Source of the DNA: Chitinophaga pinensis
Lineage (GTDB): Bacteria > Bacteroidota > Bacteroidia > M30B66
Assembly: GCA_943333015.1 (NCBI GenBank)
Contig: CALQRR010000157.1
Coordinates: forward strand, 1-5,141
Length of the DNA: 5,141 bases
Direction: 5' to 3'
Shown: one piece after another, positions 1-5,141 of the stretch
Layout: the number at the start of each line of letters is the position of its first letter
How positions within the stretch are numbered: the stretch's first letter is position 1
The notes under the pieces: generated by a model
Told to the model about the DNA's origin: nothing
What the model saw: the letters and a program-made list of their open reading frames with translations, nothing else
Databases searched by the model: none
Translations under genes and position numbers: made by a program

Positions 1-1
1 C

Positions 2-61
2 GATGATGATAATGAAAGTGATGACGATGATAATGATGATAACGATGACGATGATGGGAAT
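2..61 (+). repeat. Asp/Asn-rich low-complexity tract (GAT/GAC/AAT codons)
   Basis: Twenty codons at the visible start of the partial gene are almost all GAT, GAC, AAT or AAC, giving 13 Asp, 4 Asn, 1 Glu, 1 Ser and 1 Gly. It is a degenerate trinucleotide tract in frame with the sorting domain, and it may extend beyond the window. Such acidic stretches are common as flexible or calcium-binding linkers in secreted proteins. The strict DxDxDG spacing of a calcium loop is not clearly present, so linker is the safer reading. Confidence 0.8.
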
Positions 62-364
62 TCTGAGCGGATTGCATTTTATGACAACAATTCAGTCCCG
101 GATGAAATATCCGAAATCGCAGTAAGCCCGAATCCTTTCAGAGAGTCTTTTAAATTGAGTTATGAAACGGGCTCGATCAACGAGAAAATTGACATTCGGA
201 TCTATAATTATGTTGGACAAGTGGTGCACCAGGAGTCTGTCAATATTCCTAAGAGCACGCGTTATGCGCACGAAGTGAATGGTTCTAAATTACCACGCGG
301 AATTTATATTGTGAGCGTAGAATCGGCAGGACAAAAGCAAAGTCTCAAGATAATTAAAAACTAA
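2..364 (+). CDS. C-terminal part of a T9SS-secreted protein (5' end outside window)
   Basis: The reading frame is open from the left edge, so this is the last 120 residues of a larger protein. Residues 1-20 are an Asp/Asn-rich tract with 13 Asp. A short linker carries FYDNNSVPDE (about 26-35), and a T9SS type A sorting domain fills the rest: SPNPF (42-46), IYNYVGQVV, LPRGIYIVSVES and terminal LKIIKN. In this family the domain directs Sec-exported cargo through the outer membrane and is then normally cleaved, with the cargo released or anchored at the surface. A shorter start at TTG 155 would cut into the sorting domain and is not credible. The PDE-containing junction resembles that of the two downstream genes, so I infer this is a third paralogue, though its functional domains are not visible. 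An intrinsic terminator follows 19 bases after the stop. Confidence 0.9.
   Translation, partial: DDDNESDDDDNDDNDDDDGNSERIAFYDNNSVPDEISEIAVSPNPFRESFKLSYETGSINEKIDIRIYNYVGQVVHQESVNIPKSTRYAHEVNGSKLPRGIYIVSVESAGQKQSLKIIKN
95..364 (+). other. T9SS type A C-terminal sorting domain, partial left-edge protein
   Basis: About 89 residues carry the three usual landmarks of the family: a PNPF motif near the start, a central hydrophobic strand ending in a G-Q turn (YNYVGQVV), and a late LPRGIYIVSV strand, followed by a basic end (LKIIKN). Landmarks and length match the sorting domains of the two complete downstream proteins. Confidence 0.9.
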
Positions 365-383
365 TCACTTGATTTTCAAATAC

Positions 384-410
384 AAAAGCCCCGCTAGTCG
401 GGGCTTTTTT
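384..410 (+). terminator. Intrinsic terminator of the left-edge gene
   Basis: A perfect 10-bp stem (AAAAGCCCCG at 384-393, CGGGGCTTTT at 399-408) closes a 5-base loop and runs into a T tract. It lies 19 bases after the stop codon. It separates this gene from the next one, so the two are probably not co-transcribed. Confidence 0.92.
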
Positions 411-437
411 GTTTTAAACGTGTGTCTGTTCGTAACG

Positions 438-468
438 TTGTTATGGTTTATTGAAAAACCTATCTTTG
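438..468 (+). promoter_or_regulatory. Bacteroidota-type promoter for the gene at 510
   Basis: TATCTTTG at 461-468 fits the Bacteroidota -7 consensus TAnnTTTG exactly. A TTG at 438-440 sits 20 bases upstream, in the position of the -33 element. Transcription would start near 474, giving a leader of about 35 bases. It lies between the preceding terminator and the next start codon, which supports independent transcription. Confidence 0.8.
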
Positions 469-509
469 TAAAAGTCAACCTACCTTAATATTTACCAACC
501 AAATCGTTT

Positions 510-1925
510 ATGAAACACTTCAACACGAAACGAACAGGGCTAATGTTTTCAGCACTTGTTATTGGACTTTCTTCCTCTTTAAATGTTCTTCAGGCGCAGC
601 CGGATATGCCAAGTCCCGGTTCTGCTTGTGAAGTTACTGTTCAGAGTGTCGTATCATTCCTTCCTGCAAAACGCAAAGACGGATCTATCATTCCAGCTGA
701 ATTTGTGAACACCGCCAATGTGGTCGGAACTCCTCAGGATTCCGACGTTGCAGGTGCAATCAATTACACCTCACTCGGATTTGGTGGCGAAATGACAGTC
801 ATGCTTTCAAACCGTCTTGCGAATGGTGTTGGTGCAGATTTTCGTCTTGTTGAAACAACTTATAGTACTTCTACCTGCCAACGTTATCCTGAAAAAGCTG
901 AAGTCTTCGTATCACAGGACGGATGTAATTTCGTGTGTGTGGGATCGACTTGCCAAGACGGATCGTTTGATCTTGAAGGAACTGGTTTTGATTGGATTCG
1001 TTATGTGAAACTGCATGACATCAGCCCAGTTACGCATCCTTTTCAAAATGACATGACTGCTAACGGATATGATTTGGACGGCATTCAGTGTTTGAACGGA
1101 GCGGCAGATGCTTCATTGCCTTTCAATACAACATTCCTTGCAGGTGCAGCTCGCACTTACCAGAACTATCTTCCAGCTAACCCAACTACTATTCCGGCTA
1201 TTCGTCGTAATCCATTGAATGCAACGGGGGTTCCTCAGAACAATAACGGTACACCCGTAACATTTACATCATTGGGTTTTGGAGGTGAAATCACTTTGGT
1301 TTTCGATTACATCGTATTTGATAAAGTGGGTGCAGATCTTTTTATTACTGAAACATCTGGATCTGCGAATTATCCAGAAAAGGCAGAGTTTTATGGTTCA
1401 GCTTGTGGTTCAGAATGGGTATTGCTTTCTACAACCGAAGATGGTTCCGTTTTGGATCAGGATGGATGGATTGATCTCAATGGTGCGCTTTATGGTTTGA
1501 AATACCTTCGTATTATTGATCGCAGTCGCCGTTCACAGTTCCCTTCTGGTTCAGATGGATATGATGTTGATGGGGTAACTTCAATCAACGGTTCAAATTG
1601 CACGGCAAACGGACAGCCAACCAATAGCGCACGACTTTACCAAACAGAAAACAATGTTCCTGATGAGTCAGGTGTAGCATCGGTATTCCCGAATCCATTT
1701 ACAAACGCATTTACATTCTCATACACATCCGGAAGTAAGGCGGAACAATTGAAAGTTACTGTATTTAACATAACAGGTCAATCGGTTTATACTGAACAAA
1801 TCGAACTTCAGGGTTCACAAGAAATTTCTAAATCAATCGATCTTTCCATGTTGCCATCTGGCATTTATATGATGGAACTTTTCTCTTCAAATGGAAAAGA
1901 GACTCTTAAGTTGATTAAGAACTGA
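510..1925 (+). CDS. Secreted T9SS cargo protein with two tandem SLGFGG/GYDxDG domains
   Basis: This encodes a 471-residue extracytoplasmic protein of unknown function. Residues 1-29 form a Sec signal peptide: basic n-region (K2, K7, R8), hydrophobic core 11-27, and likely cleavage after A29 leaving Q30. Two related domains follow at about 42-197 and 215-362. Both contain TSLGFGGE (87-94; 253-260), GAD (108-110; 274-276), YPEKAE (126-131; 288-293) and GYDxDG (186-191; 350-355). Residues 383-471 are a T9SS type A sorting domain with FPNPF, VFNITGQSVY, LPSGIYMMEL and LKLIKN. No catalytic motif is visible; a beta-rich binding or adhesion module is an inference. The ATG fits the promoter and the signal peptide. 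There is no obvious Shine-Dalgarno sequence, and the leader is A/T-rich, as is usual in this phylum. The next paralogue begins 305 bases downstream. The coding call is certain; the biochemical role is not. Confidence 0.95.
   Translation: MKHFNTKRTGLMFSALVIGLSSSLNVLQAQPDMPSPGSACEVTVQSVVSFLPAKRKDGSIIPAEFVNTANVVGTPQDSDVAGAINYTSLGFGGEMTVMLSNRLANGVGADFRLVETTYSTSTCQRYPEKAEVFVSQDGCNFVCVGSTCQDGSFDLEGTGFDWIRYVKLHDISPVTHPFQNDMTANGYDLDGIQCLNGAADASLPFNTTFLAGAARTYQNYLPANPTTIPAIRRNPLNATGVPQNNNGTPVTFTSLGFGGEITLVFDYIVFDKVGADLFITETSGSANYPEKAEFYGSACGSEWVLLSTTEDGSVLDQDGWIDLNGALYGLKYLRIIDRSRRSQFPSGSDGYDVDGVTSINGSNCTANGQPTNSARLYQTENNVPDESGVASVFPNPFTNAFTFSYTSGSKAEQLKVTVFNITGQSVYTEQIELQGSQEISKSIDLSMLPSGIYMMELFSSNGKETLKLIKN
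633..1100 (+). repeat. Domain copy 1 in the 471-aa protein
   Basis: Protein-level repeat unit covering residues 42-197. Landmarks in order are TSLGFGGEMTV, GADFRLVETTY, YPEKAEVFVSQDG, WIRYVKLHDIS and NGYDLDGI. It has four internal cysteines (C123, C139, C143, C148); copy 2 keeps the same motif order with only one (C299). The boundaries are approximate because they come from reading the two copies against each other. Confidence 0.8.
1152..1595 (+). repeat. Domain copy 2 in the 471-aa protein
   Basis: Repeat unit at residues 215-362 with TSLGFGGEITLVFDY, GADLFITET, YPEKAEFYGS, LKYLRIIDRS and DGYDVDGV. It resembles copy 2 of the 496-aa paralogue (VFD before GAD, a YL-IID-S strand, a serine-rich FP turn before GYDVDG) more than it resembles copy 1 of its own protein. 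Confidence 0.8.
1656..1925 (+). other. T9SS type A C-terminal sorting domain, 471-aa protein
   Basis: Residues 383-471 begin at VPDESG and carry FPNPF (393-397), VTVFNITGQSVY and LPSGIYMMEL, ending in LKLIKN. The start, the spacing and the last residues parallel the left-edge fragment (ending LKIIKN). Confidence 0.93.
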
Positions 1926-1940
1926 TATAGTTTTCTTTTT

Positions 1941-1976
1941 AAAAGGTCCGCTTGATGCATTCAAGCGGACCTTTTT
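1941..1976 (+). terminator. Intrinsic terminator of the 471-aa protein gene
   Basis: A perfect 15-bp stem (AAAAGGTCCGCTTGA at 1941-1955 with its complement at 1961-1975) closes the 5-base loop TGCAT and continues into a run of six T. It begins 15 bases after the stop codon. A short T-rich stretch precedes the hairpin. Confidence 0.95.
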
Positions 1977-2176
1977 TCGTTTATAGGTATCCTTATCGGA
2001 GTAATGTAGAAGCTGAGATTAAAATTTAAATTCCAATGTAAGGAATCGACAATACTATAATGGGTAAATATGGCTACATGACGCCTTTAAGAATATAATT
2101 AATACAATAATTCAAATAAATAAAACACATTACTGAATTGTTAACAACGGATATGATATAAATCAATAATTCGGCA
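1977..2176. other. AT-rich intergenic stretch, no gene seen
   Basis: This is the part of the 305-base gap that lies between the terminator and the promoter of the next gene. It is strongly AT-rich, especially about 2090-2170 with repeated AATA and ATAA runs. No open frame with coding character, repeat array or RNA gene is visible. The AT-rich block just upstream of the promoter could act as an upstream element or regulator site, but I see no specific operator. Confidence 0.5.
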
Positions 2177-2208
2177 TTGTAAGATTGAGCCGCAATTCAA
2201 TACATTTG
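2177..2208 (+). promoter_or_regulatory. Bacteroidota-type promoter for the gene at 2231
   Basis: TACATTTG at 2201-2208 matches TAnnTTTG exactly. TTG at 2177-2179 lies 21 bases upstream as a plausible -33 element. The predicted transcript starts near 2214, giving a leader of only about 17 bases. The spacing is one base longer than in the promoter of the upstream paralogue. Confidence 0.75.
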
Positions 2209-2230
2209 AGAAACATATAACCTAAACCTC

Positions 2231-3721
2231 ATGAAAACTCTTACCTCTTTTCGCAAGCCCATTATGGCAGGTGCGTTGGTGCTCGGAGCAGGACTCGTTC
2301 AAGTTGCTGCTCAACCATTGTATCCTGTCACTGTTTCAAATTATGCTGTAGGTACATCACAGGATGGACTTAGCATCGGCGTTCCTGCTGGCCGTGACAA
2401 TCCAAGCAATGCACTCTTCCCTCAGAACAGTGATGTTGATATGGGCGAAGTAGTTGGAAACTCATCAACAGTGAATTTTGTTTCTCTTGGATTTGGAGGA
2501 ACAATTGATCTTGCTTTTAGCCAACCTTTTGGCCGTGGCGAAGGAACAGATCTTGAAATTTTCGAGACTTCCTACAATACACCAAACTGCTCAAGCTGGC
2601 AAGAGTTTGCCAATGTGTATATTTCTCAGGATGGTTGCAACTGGGTTCAAGTTGCAGCTGCTCAGTGCCAGAATTTTGGTGTTGAACTTCCTGATAATAT
2701 GCCTTGGGCACTTTATGTTCGTATAGAAGATGCTTCTCCTAATGCAGCTTTCGGTAGCATTGCTGATGGTTATGATGTAGATGGAGTGCGTGCAAACTAT
2801 TTGAGCAATGTTGCGTTGAAGCCAGCGGAAGCACTTCGTTATGCTGATTCATATGTAAACTTTATTCAAGGTTCCATTAAAGCAAACGCAGCCACTTTAC
2901 CTGCTGTTAATCGTCGCGATCCGAACAAAGCAGTTGGTCCTGCTACAGGAAGTGATGTTGCTGGAAGTCCGGTCTTTGTTTCTCTTGGTTTTGATAAAAT
3001 GTCTACCGCCGAAACAGAAGGTCAAATTACGTTGACATTCGACTACACCGTATTCGACCGTCCGGGTGCTGACATCACTGTTTTCGAAACAACTTTTGGA
3101 GACAATGGAGTTAAAACATGCGACATTTATCCTGAAGTTGCTGAATTCTGGGGTTCAAATGATGGCATGAACTGGACGCTTCTCGCAGCTGCTTCTTCTG
3201 AACCATCTGATGCATACCTTGGTGGGTCAGGTCGCCTTTGCCGTGATGGTCAGCTTGAAATTGCTGGTATGCCTGTTTCTGGAGGTGCTAGTTCTTTGCG
3301 TTATTTGAAAATCATCGACAAGTCAATTAAAACATCAAGCCGTTTCCCTGGAAGTGCAGATGGATATGACGTAGACGGTGTATTTGCTTTTCCTTGTGAT
3401 ATGGCAAATGATGGGAAATACGGTCTTTATGATCAAAACGATTTCCCTGATGAAGATGCATCAATGTTCTTCGCTGGAATTGCACCTAATCCAACAGATA
3501 ACATTGTTAACATCAAACTTGAAACTGCAGGTTCTGACCAGAATTACGCAATCCGTGTGATTGATATTATGGGGCGCATTGTACTTGCTGAAGGGTTAAA
3601 TGCTTCTGCAAATTCATTTGTGAATCATGTTATGGATCTTGGATCATTACCAGCCGGTATCTACATGATTTCAATTGAGTCTAACAATTACAAAGTCATT
3701 GAGAAATTGATCAAAAACTAA
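2231..3721 (+). CDS. Secreted T9SS cargo protein, paralogue with two tandem domains
   Basis: This encodes a 496-residue protein with the same architecture as the gene at 510. A signal peptide (1-27: K2, R8, K9, then a hydrophobic core) probably ends at VAA with Q28 becoming the mature N-terminus. Domain copy 1 (about 33-190) has SLGFGG (85-90), FETSY, SQDGCNW and GYDVDG (180-185). Copy 2 (about 203-389) has SLGF (251-254), GADITVFET, YPEVAEFWGSNDG, LRYLKIIDKS and GYDVDG (378-383). Copy 2 is longer than its counterpart, with an insertion after SLGF and a Gly/Ser-rich one around 321-355. A sorting domain (about 405-496) has APNPTDN in place of the usual PNPF, then VIDIMGRIV, LPAGIYMISIES and EKLIKN. 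The start fits the short leader from the predicted promoter. The protein is probably surface-bound or released, possibly as a binding module; no enzymatic residues are recognisable. Confidence 0.95.
   Translation: MKTLTSFRKPIMAGALVLGAGLVQVAAQPLYPVTVSNYAVGTSQDGLSIGVPAGRDNPSNALFPQNSDVDMGEVVGNSSTVNFVSLGFGGTIDLAFSQPFGRGEGTDLEIFETSYNTPNCSSWQEFANVYISQDGCNWVQVAAAQCQNFGVELPDNMPWALYVRIEDASPNAAFGSIADGYDVDGVRANYLSNVALKPAEALRYADSYVNFIQGSIKANAATLPAVNRRDPNKAVGPATGSDVAGSPVFVSLGFDKMSTAETEGQITLTFDYTVFDRPGADITVFETTFGDNGVKTCDIYPEVAEFWGSNDGMNWTLLAAASSEPSDAYLGGSGRLCRDGQLEIAGMPVSGGASSLRYLKIIDKSIKTSSRFPGSADGYDVDGVFAFPCDMANDGKYGLYDQNDFPDEDASMFFAGIAPNPTDNIVNIKLETAGSDQNYAIRVIDIMGRIVLAEGLNASANSFVNHVMDLGSLPAGIYMISIESNNYKVIEKLIKN
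2327..2800 (+). repeat. Domain copy 1 in the 496-aa protein
   Basis: Residues 33-190, with VSLGFGGTIDLAF, GTDLEIFETSY, FANVYISQDGCNW, ALYVRIEDASP and DGYDVDGV. Cysteines C120 and C136 keep the same 16-residue spacing as C123 and C139 in copy 1 of the 471-aa protein, with a further cysteine at 146. Confidence 0.8.
2837..3397 (+). repeat. Domain copy 2 in the 496-aa protein
   Basis: Residues 203-389. It opens with an IPA/LPA-type segment (ATLPAVNRRDPNKA) that parallels TTIPAIRRNPLNA in the other protein. SLGF, FDYTVFDRPGAD, YPEVAEFWGSNDG, LRYLKIIDKS and DGYDVDGV follow. It carries extra loops compared with the other copies. Confidence 0.8.
3443..3721 (+). other. T9SS type A C-terminal sorting domain, 496-aa protein
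   Basis: Residues 405-496 start at FPDEDA and contain APNPTDN, IRVIDIMGRIV and LPAGIYMISIES, ending in EKLIKN. The final aromatic residue of the PNPF motif is replaced by Thr, which is tolerated in this variable family. The other landmarks are intact. Confidence 0.9.
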
Positions 3722-3739
3722 CTCCTGATCAATTGTAAT

Positions 3740-3779
3740 AAAAGGCGCTCTTTGGTTCATTCCAAAGAGCGCCTTTTTT
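3740..3779 (+). terminator. Intrinsic terminator of the 496-aa protein gene
   Basis: A perfect 16-bp stem (AAAAGGCGCTCTTTGG at 3740-3755, complement at 3762-3777) closes a 6-base loop and continues into six T (3774-3779). It begins 18 bases after the stop. The A run on the left side could give weak termination on the other strand as well. Confidence 0.95.
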
Positions 3780-3795
3780 GCGCGGAATGATAAAC

Positions 3796-3833
3796 AAAAA
3801 AAGCCCTGAAGTATTGAACTTCAGGGCTTTTTT
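3796..3833 (-). terminator. Intrinsic terminator of the receiver gene, probably bidirectional
   Basis: A perfect 16-bp stem (3797-3812 with 3818-3833) closes a 5-base loop. On the minus strand the stem starts 13 bases after the receiver gene stop and runs into a tract of seven T (complement of 3796-3802). The right arm also ends in six T on the plus strand, so it can act as a second barrier to transcription arriving from the secreted-protein gene. Confidence 0.93.
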
Positions 3834-3846
3834 ACGTTCGATAGAA

Positions 3847-4281
3847 TCAGTTTTCTTTGCCAGGGTAGTTTTTAACTTTCATGGATTCTCCTTCGGATTG
3901 ATCCTTTTCAGTAAAAATCTTCTTAAGCAATGCCCTCACTTCATCAAATGCAGTTTCGTTTTTCACTATAAAATCGTGTGCCCCCATTTTGAAAGCACTA
4001 ATTGCAACATCTGCTCCGGTTTGACCTGATAGAAATATGACGTGGATGTCAGGGTCGAACGCTTTAATTTTTTGAAGCACTTCTATTCCGGACATACCTG
4101 GCAAACGATGATCCAGAATAACTACTCGAGGTTTTAATTTCAGGTTATCAACACACTCTTCTCCATTGAAAAAAACTCTGATGCCATCATAGTAGTTCGC
4201 CTCCAAGTCATAATTGATCAGGTTGGCGAAGAAAGGCTCATCCTCAACGATAAAAATCTTAACCTTGTCTTGCTTCTTCAT
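3847..4281 (-). CDS. Stand-alone response regulator receiver protein (CheY-like)
   Basis: This encodes a 144-residue cytoplasmic protein made of one receiver domain (about 6-123) plus a charged 20-residue tail. Key residues are present: the acidic pair E13-D14 in the IFIVEDE strand, phospho-acceptor D57 in VVILDHRLPGMSG, S85 in VIFLSG, F104 as the switch aromatic, and K107 in DFIVKN. In this family a histidine kinase phosphorylates the Asp, and the change is read by a partner protein. No DNA-binding or enzymatic output domain follows, so the partner must be another protein. It is convergent with the 496-aa protein gene and has no visible kinase neighbour. The start is chosen because the MKKQDKVK leader directly precedes the first strand and upstream sequence is A-rich on the coding strand. 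I found no convincing TAnnTTTG promoter upstream. The family call is firm; the pathway is unknown. Confidence 0.95.
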   Translation of the reverse strand: MKKQDKVKIFIVEDEPFFANLINYDLEANYYDGIRVFFNGEECVDNLKLKPRVVILDHRLPGMSGIEVLQKIKAFDPDIHVIFLSGQTGADVAISAFKMGAHDFIVKNETAFDEVRALLKKIFTEKDQSEGESMKVKNYPGKEN

Positions 4282-4994
4282 GCGTTAGGTTTTTCTTTGA
4301 ATGTGTTTATTCGTAAGCATTTCAGAAAAGTTTCGTGTTTTTTATTTTTCAACATCACATCCAACTTCGAGGCTTTGAAATCCACACTCAATACTCACGT
4401 AAAATAGCTAAAGATTTCATTCTGAAACAAACCATTTTCAAAAGGATTTATACATTTCTAATGTTCATTAGTTCGGTCTGCTTTCAAATCCTATTCTGCA
4501 CAATTAAGATGCAGTATACATCTATTGGCAATAAATTGCATCATCAGATCCAATAATATCCAATCGGACAGCCTTTATTTAATCTGCTTGTCGAATGTGT
4601 GCGCCATTTAAGCGTTTTTCTATTCAAGTGAAGGCTCGTCATTTTTTTTAAATCCAATGCTCCCCGATTTTATTTTGAGTTGAAGACACTCAAATTGTTG
4701 CAAAGGATTTAGGAAGCAATCTTTTATCTACTACGTTGAAAAAATGCAAACCCAAATACGTGTCTATGATATGGTTAAATCCAACAAATCAACCTAGTGA
4801 TTGTACCTGTATTTTTAGGGACTTTGCGTGTAATGAATTTTGCAACCTATTCTTTTATAATCTGTTGGTGAATATAATCATCAGCATTGGATTCTAGGAA
4901 ATGGGACTTACTGCTCATATAGTGTGATTAGATAATCGTAGAATGTTGCTAAAGTTTGCATTCACTTAACGATTTATACTGGTGTGTTCCTTTA
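4282..4994. other. Long AT-rich region with no supportable gene
   Basis: About 700 bases upstream of the receiver gene hold no frame with convincing coding character. A 73-codon plus-strand frame from GTG 4335 and another open stretch at 4679-4897 have weak starts, unusual composition and no recognisable motif. A small palindrome lies at 4458-4471 (CTAATG, 2-base spacer, CATTAG). No tRNA, terminator or perfect TAnnTTTG promoter stands out on either strand. The leader of the receiver gene must lie at its left end. It could contain decayed genes or an unrecognised small RNA. Confidence 0.5.
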
Positions 4995-5141
4995 TCAAAA
5001 AGAGGAGGAAGAGAACTTGAGGCAATCGCTTAAAAGTGAAAGGGCTTCTGTGAAAACGGCAGCTTTGAGGTTTTCCTGCTGATGGTTATTATAGAAAGAA
5101 ACATATATGTACCAACCAGAGGCATCTGCCATCACATGAGC
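4995..5141 (-). CDS. Possible C-terminal end of a gene entering from the right edge
   Basis: On the minus strand a frame is open from the window edge for 48 codons and ends in TGA at 4997-4995. The visible residues include ADASGWYIYVSFYNNHQQ, then a helical-looking LKAAVFTEALSLLSDCLKF and a serine-rich end. Base composition here is less AT-rich than in the preceding 700 bases, which agrees with a coding sequence resuming. The FYNN segment faintly recalls the FYN-x-R-x-H region of some transposases, but the Arg and His are not in place, so I do not assign it. A frame of this length can occur by chance, and a plus-strand frame of similar length overlaps it. No terminator hairpin is evident after the stop. 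Confidence 0.35.
   Translation of the reverse strand, partial: AHVMADASGWYIYVSFYNNHQQENLKAAVFTEALSLLSDCLKFSSSSF

Noticed and set aside
1..61. GAT-type tract considered as a CRISPR-like or regulatory DNA repeat
   Set aside because: It has no spacer structure and reads in frame as an acidic protein linker continuous with the sorting domain.
817..1500. Two short plus-strand open frames inside the 471-aa gene (817-1008 and 1279-1500)
   Set aside because: They lie in another frame of a clear coding sequence, have no recognisable motif or start signal, and sit over the two corresponding repeat copies, so they are shadows.
2478..3560. Short open frames overlapping the 496-aa gene, plus 2478-2726 and 3378-3560, minus 2517-2711
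   Set aside because: They are all contained within a well-supported coding sequence and lack motifs; they are shadow frames.
3778..4029. Plus-strand 83-codon frame antisense to the receiver gene
   Set aside because: It runs through a terminator hairpin and opposes a clear receiver domain with all catalytic residues.
4335..4556. Plus-strand 73-codon frame with GTG start
   Set aside because: It lies in AT-rich sequence and is rich in Phe, Ile and Gln, with no family motif, promoter or initiation signal. Chance is the simpler explanation.
4679..4897. Plus-strand open stretch of 72 codons
   Set aside because: It has no ATG or GTG near its beginning and only an internal TTG at 4736. The product is cysteine-rich with no motif, so it is not supported as a gene.
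4995..5141. Transposase assignment for the right-edge frame
   Set aside because: The FYNN resemblance is short, the expected Arg and His after it are not in place, and no inverted repeats are visible.

Overview
The window most likely comes from the chromosome of a Bacteroidota bacterium (Flavobacteriia or a close relative). Three genes end in type IX secretion (T9SS) type A C-terminal sorting domains. Two of them have promoters with a perfect TAnnTTTG -7 element, and no Shine-Dalgarno sequence is obvious. Both complete signal peptides are predicted to leave a glutamine at the mature N-terminus. The sequence does not identify a genus.

Layout. Positions 2-364 hold the 3' end of a gene that begins outside the window: an Asp/Asn-rich linker followed by a T9SS sorting domain, then an intrinsic terminator. 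Positions 510-1925 and 2231-3721 hold two complete paralogous genes on the same strand. Each encodes a signal peptide, two tandem copies of a roughly 150-180 residue extracellular domain (recurring SLGF, GAD and GYDxDG motifs) and a T9SS sorting domain. Each has its own promoter and a strong intrinsic terminator. The left-edge fragment shares the junction motif just before the sorting domain, so it is probably a third member. Positions 3847-4281 on the minus strand encode a stand-alone CheY-like receiver protein, convergent with the third secreted-protein gene. Two back-to-back hairpin terminators separate these two genes. Positions 4282 to about 4994 are AT-rich with no gene I can support. 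At the right edge, a 48-codon minus-strand open frame (4995-5141) may be the C-terminus of a gene that continues outside.

How the genes work together. The three plus-strand genes appear to be separately transcribed members of a local paralogue expansion of secreted or surface-attached T9SS cargo. Their binding partner or substrate cannot be read from the sequence. The receiver protein has all the residues needed for phosphorylation but no output domain; nothing here links it functionally to the secreted proteins. The best candidate for something under-described is the duplicated domain family in the secreted proteins. I see no CRISPR array, recognisable mobile element, tRNA or rRNA.
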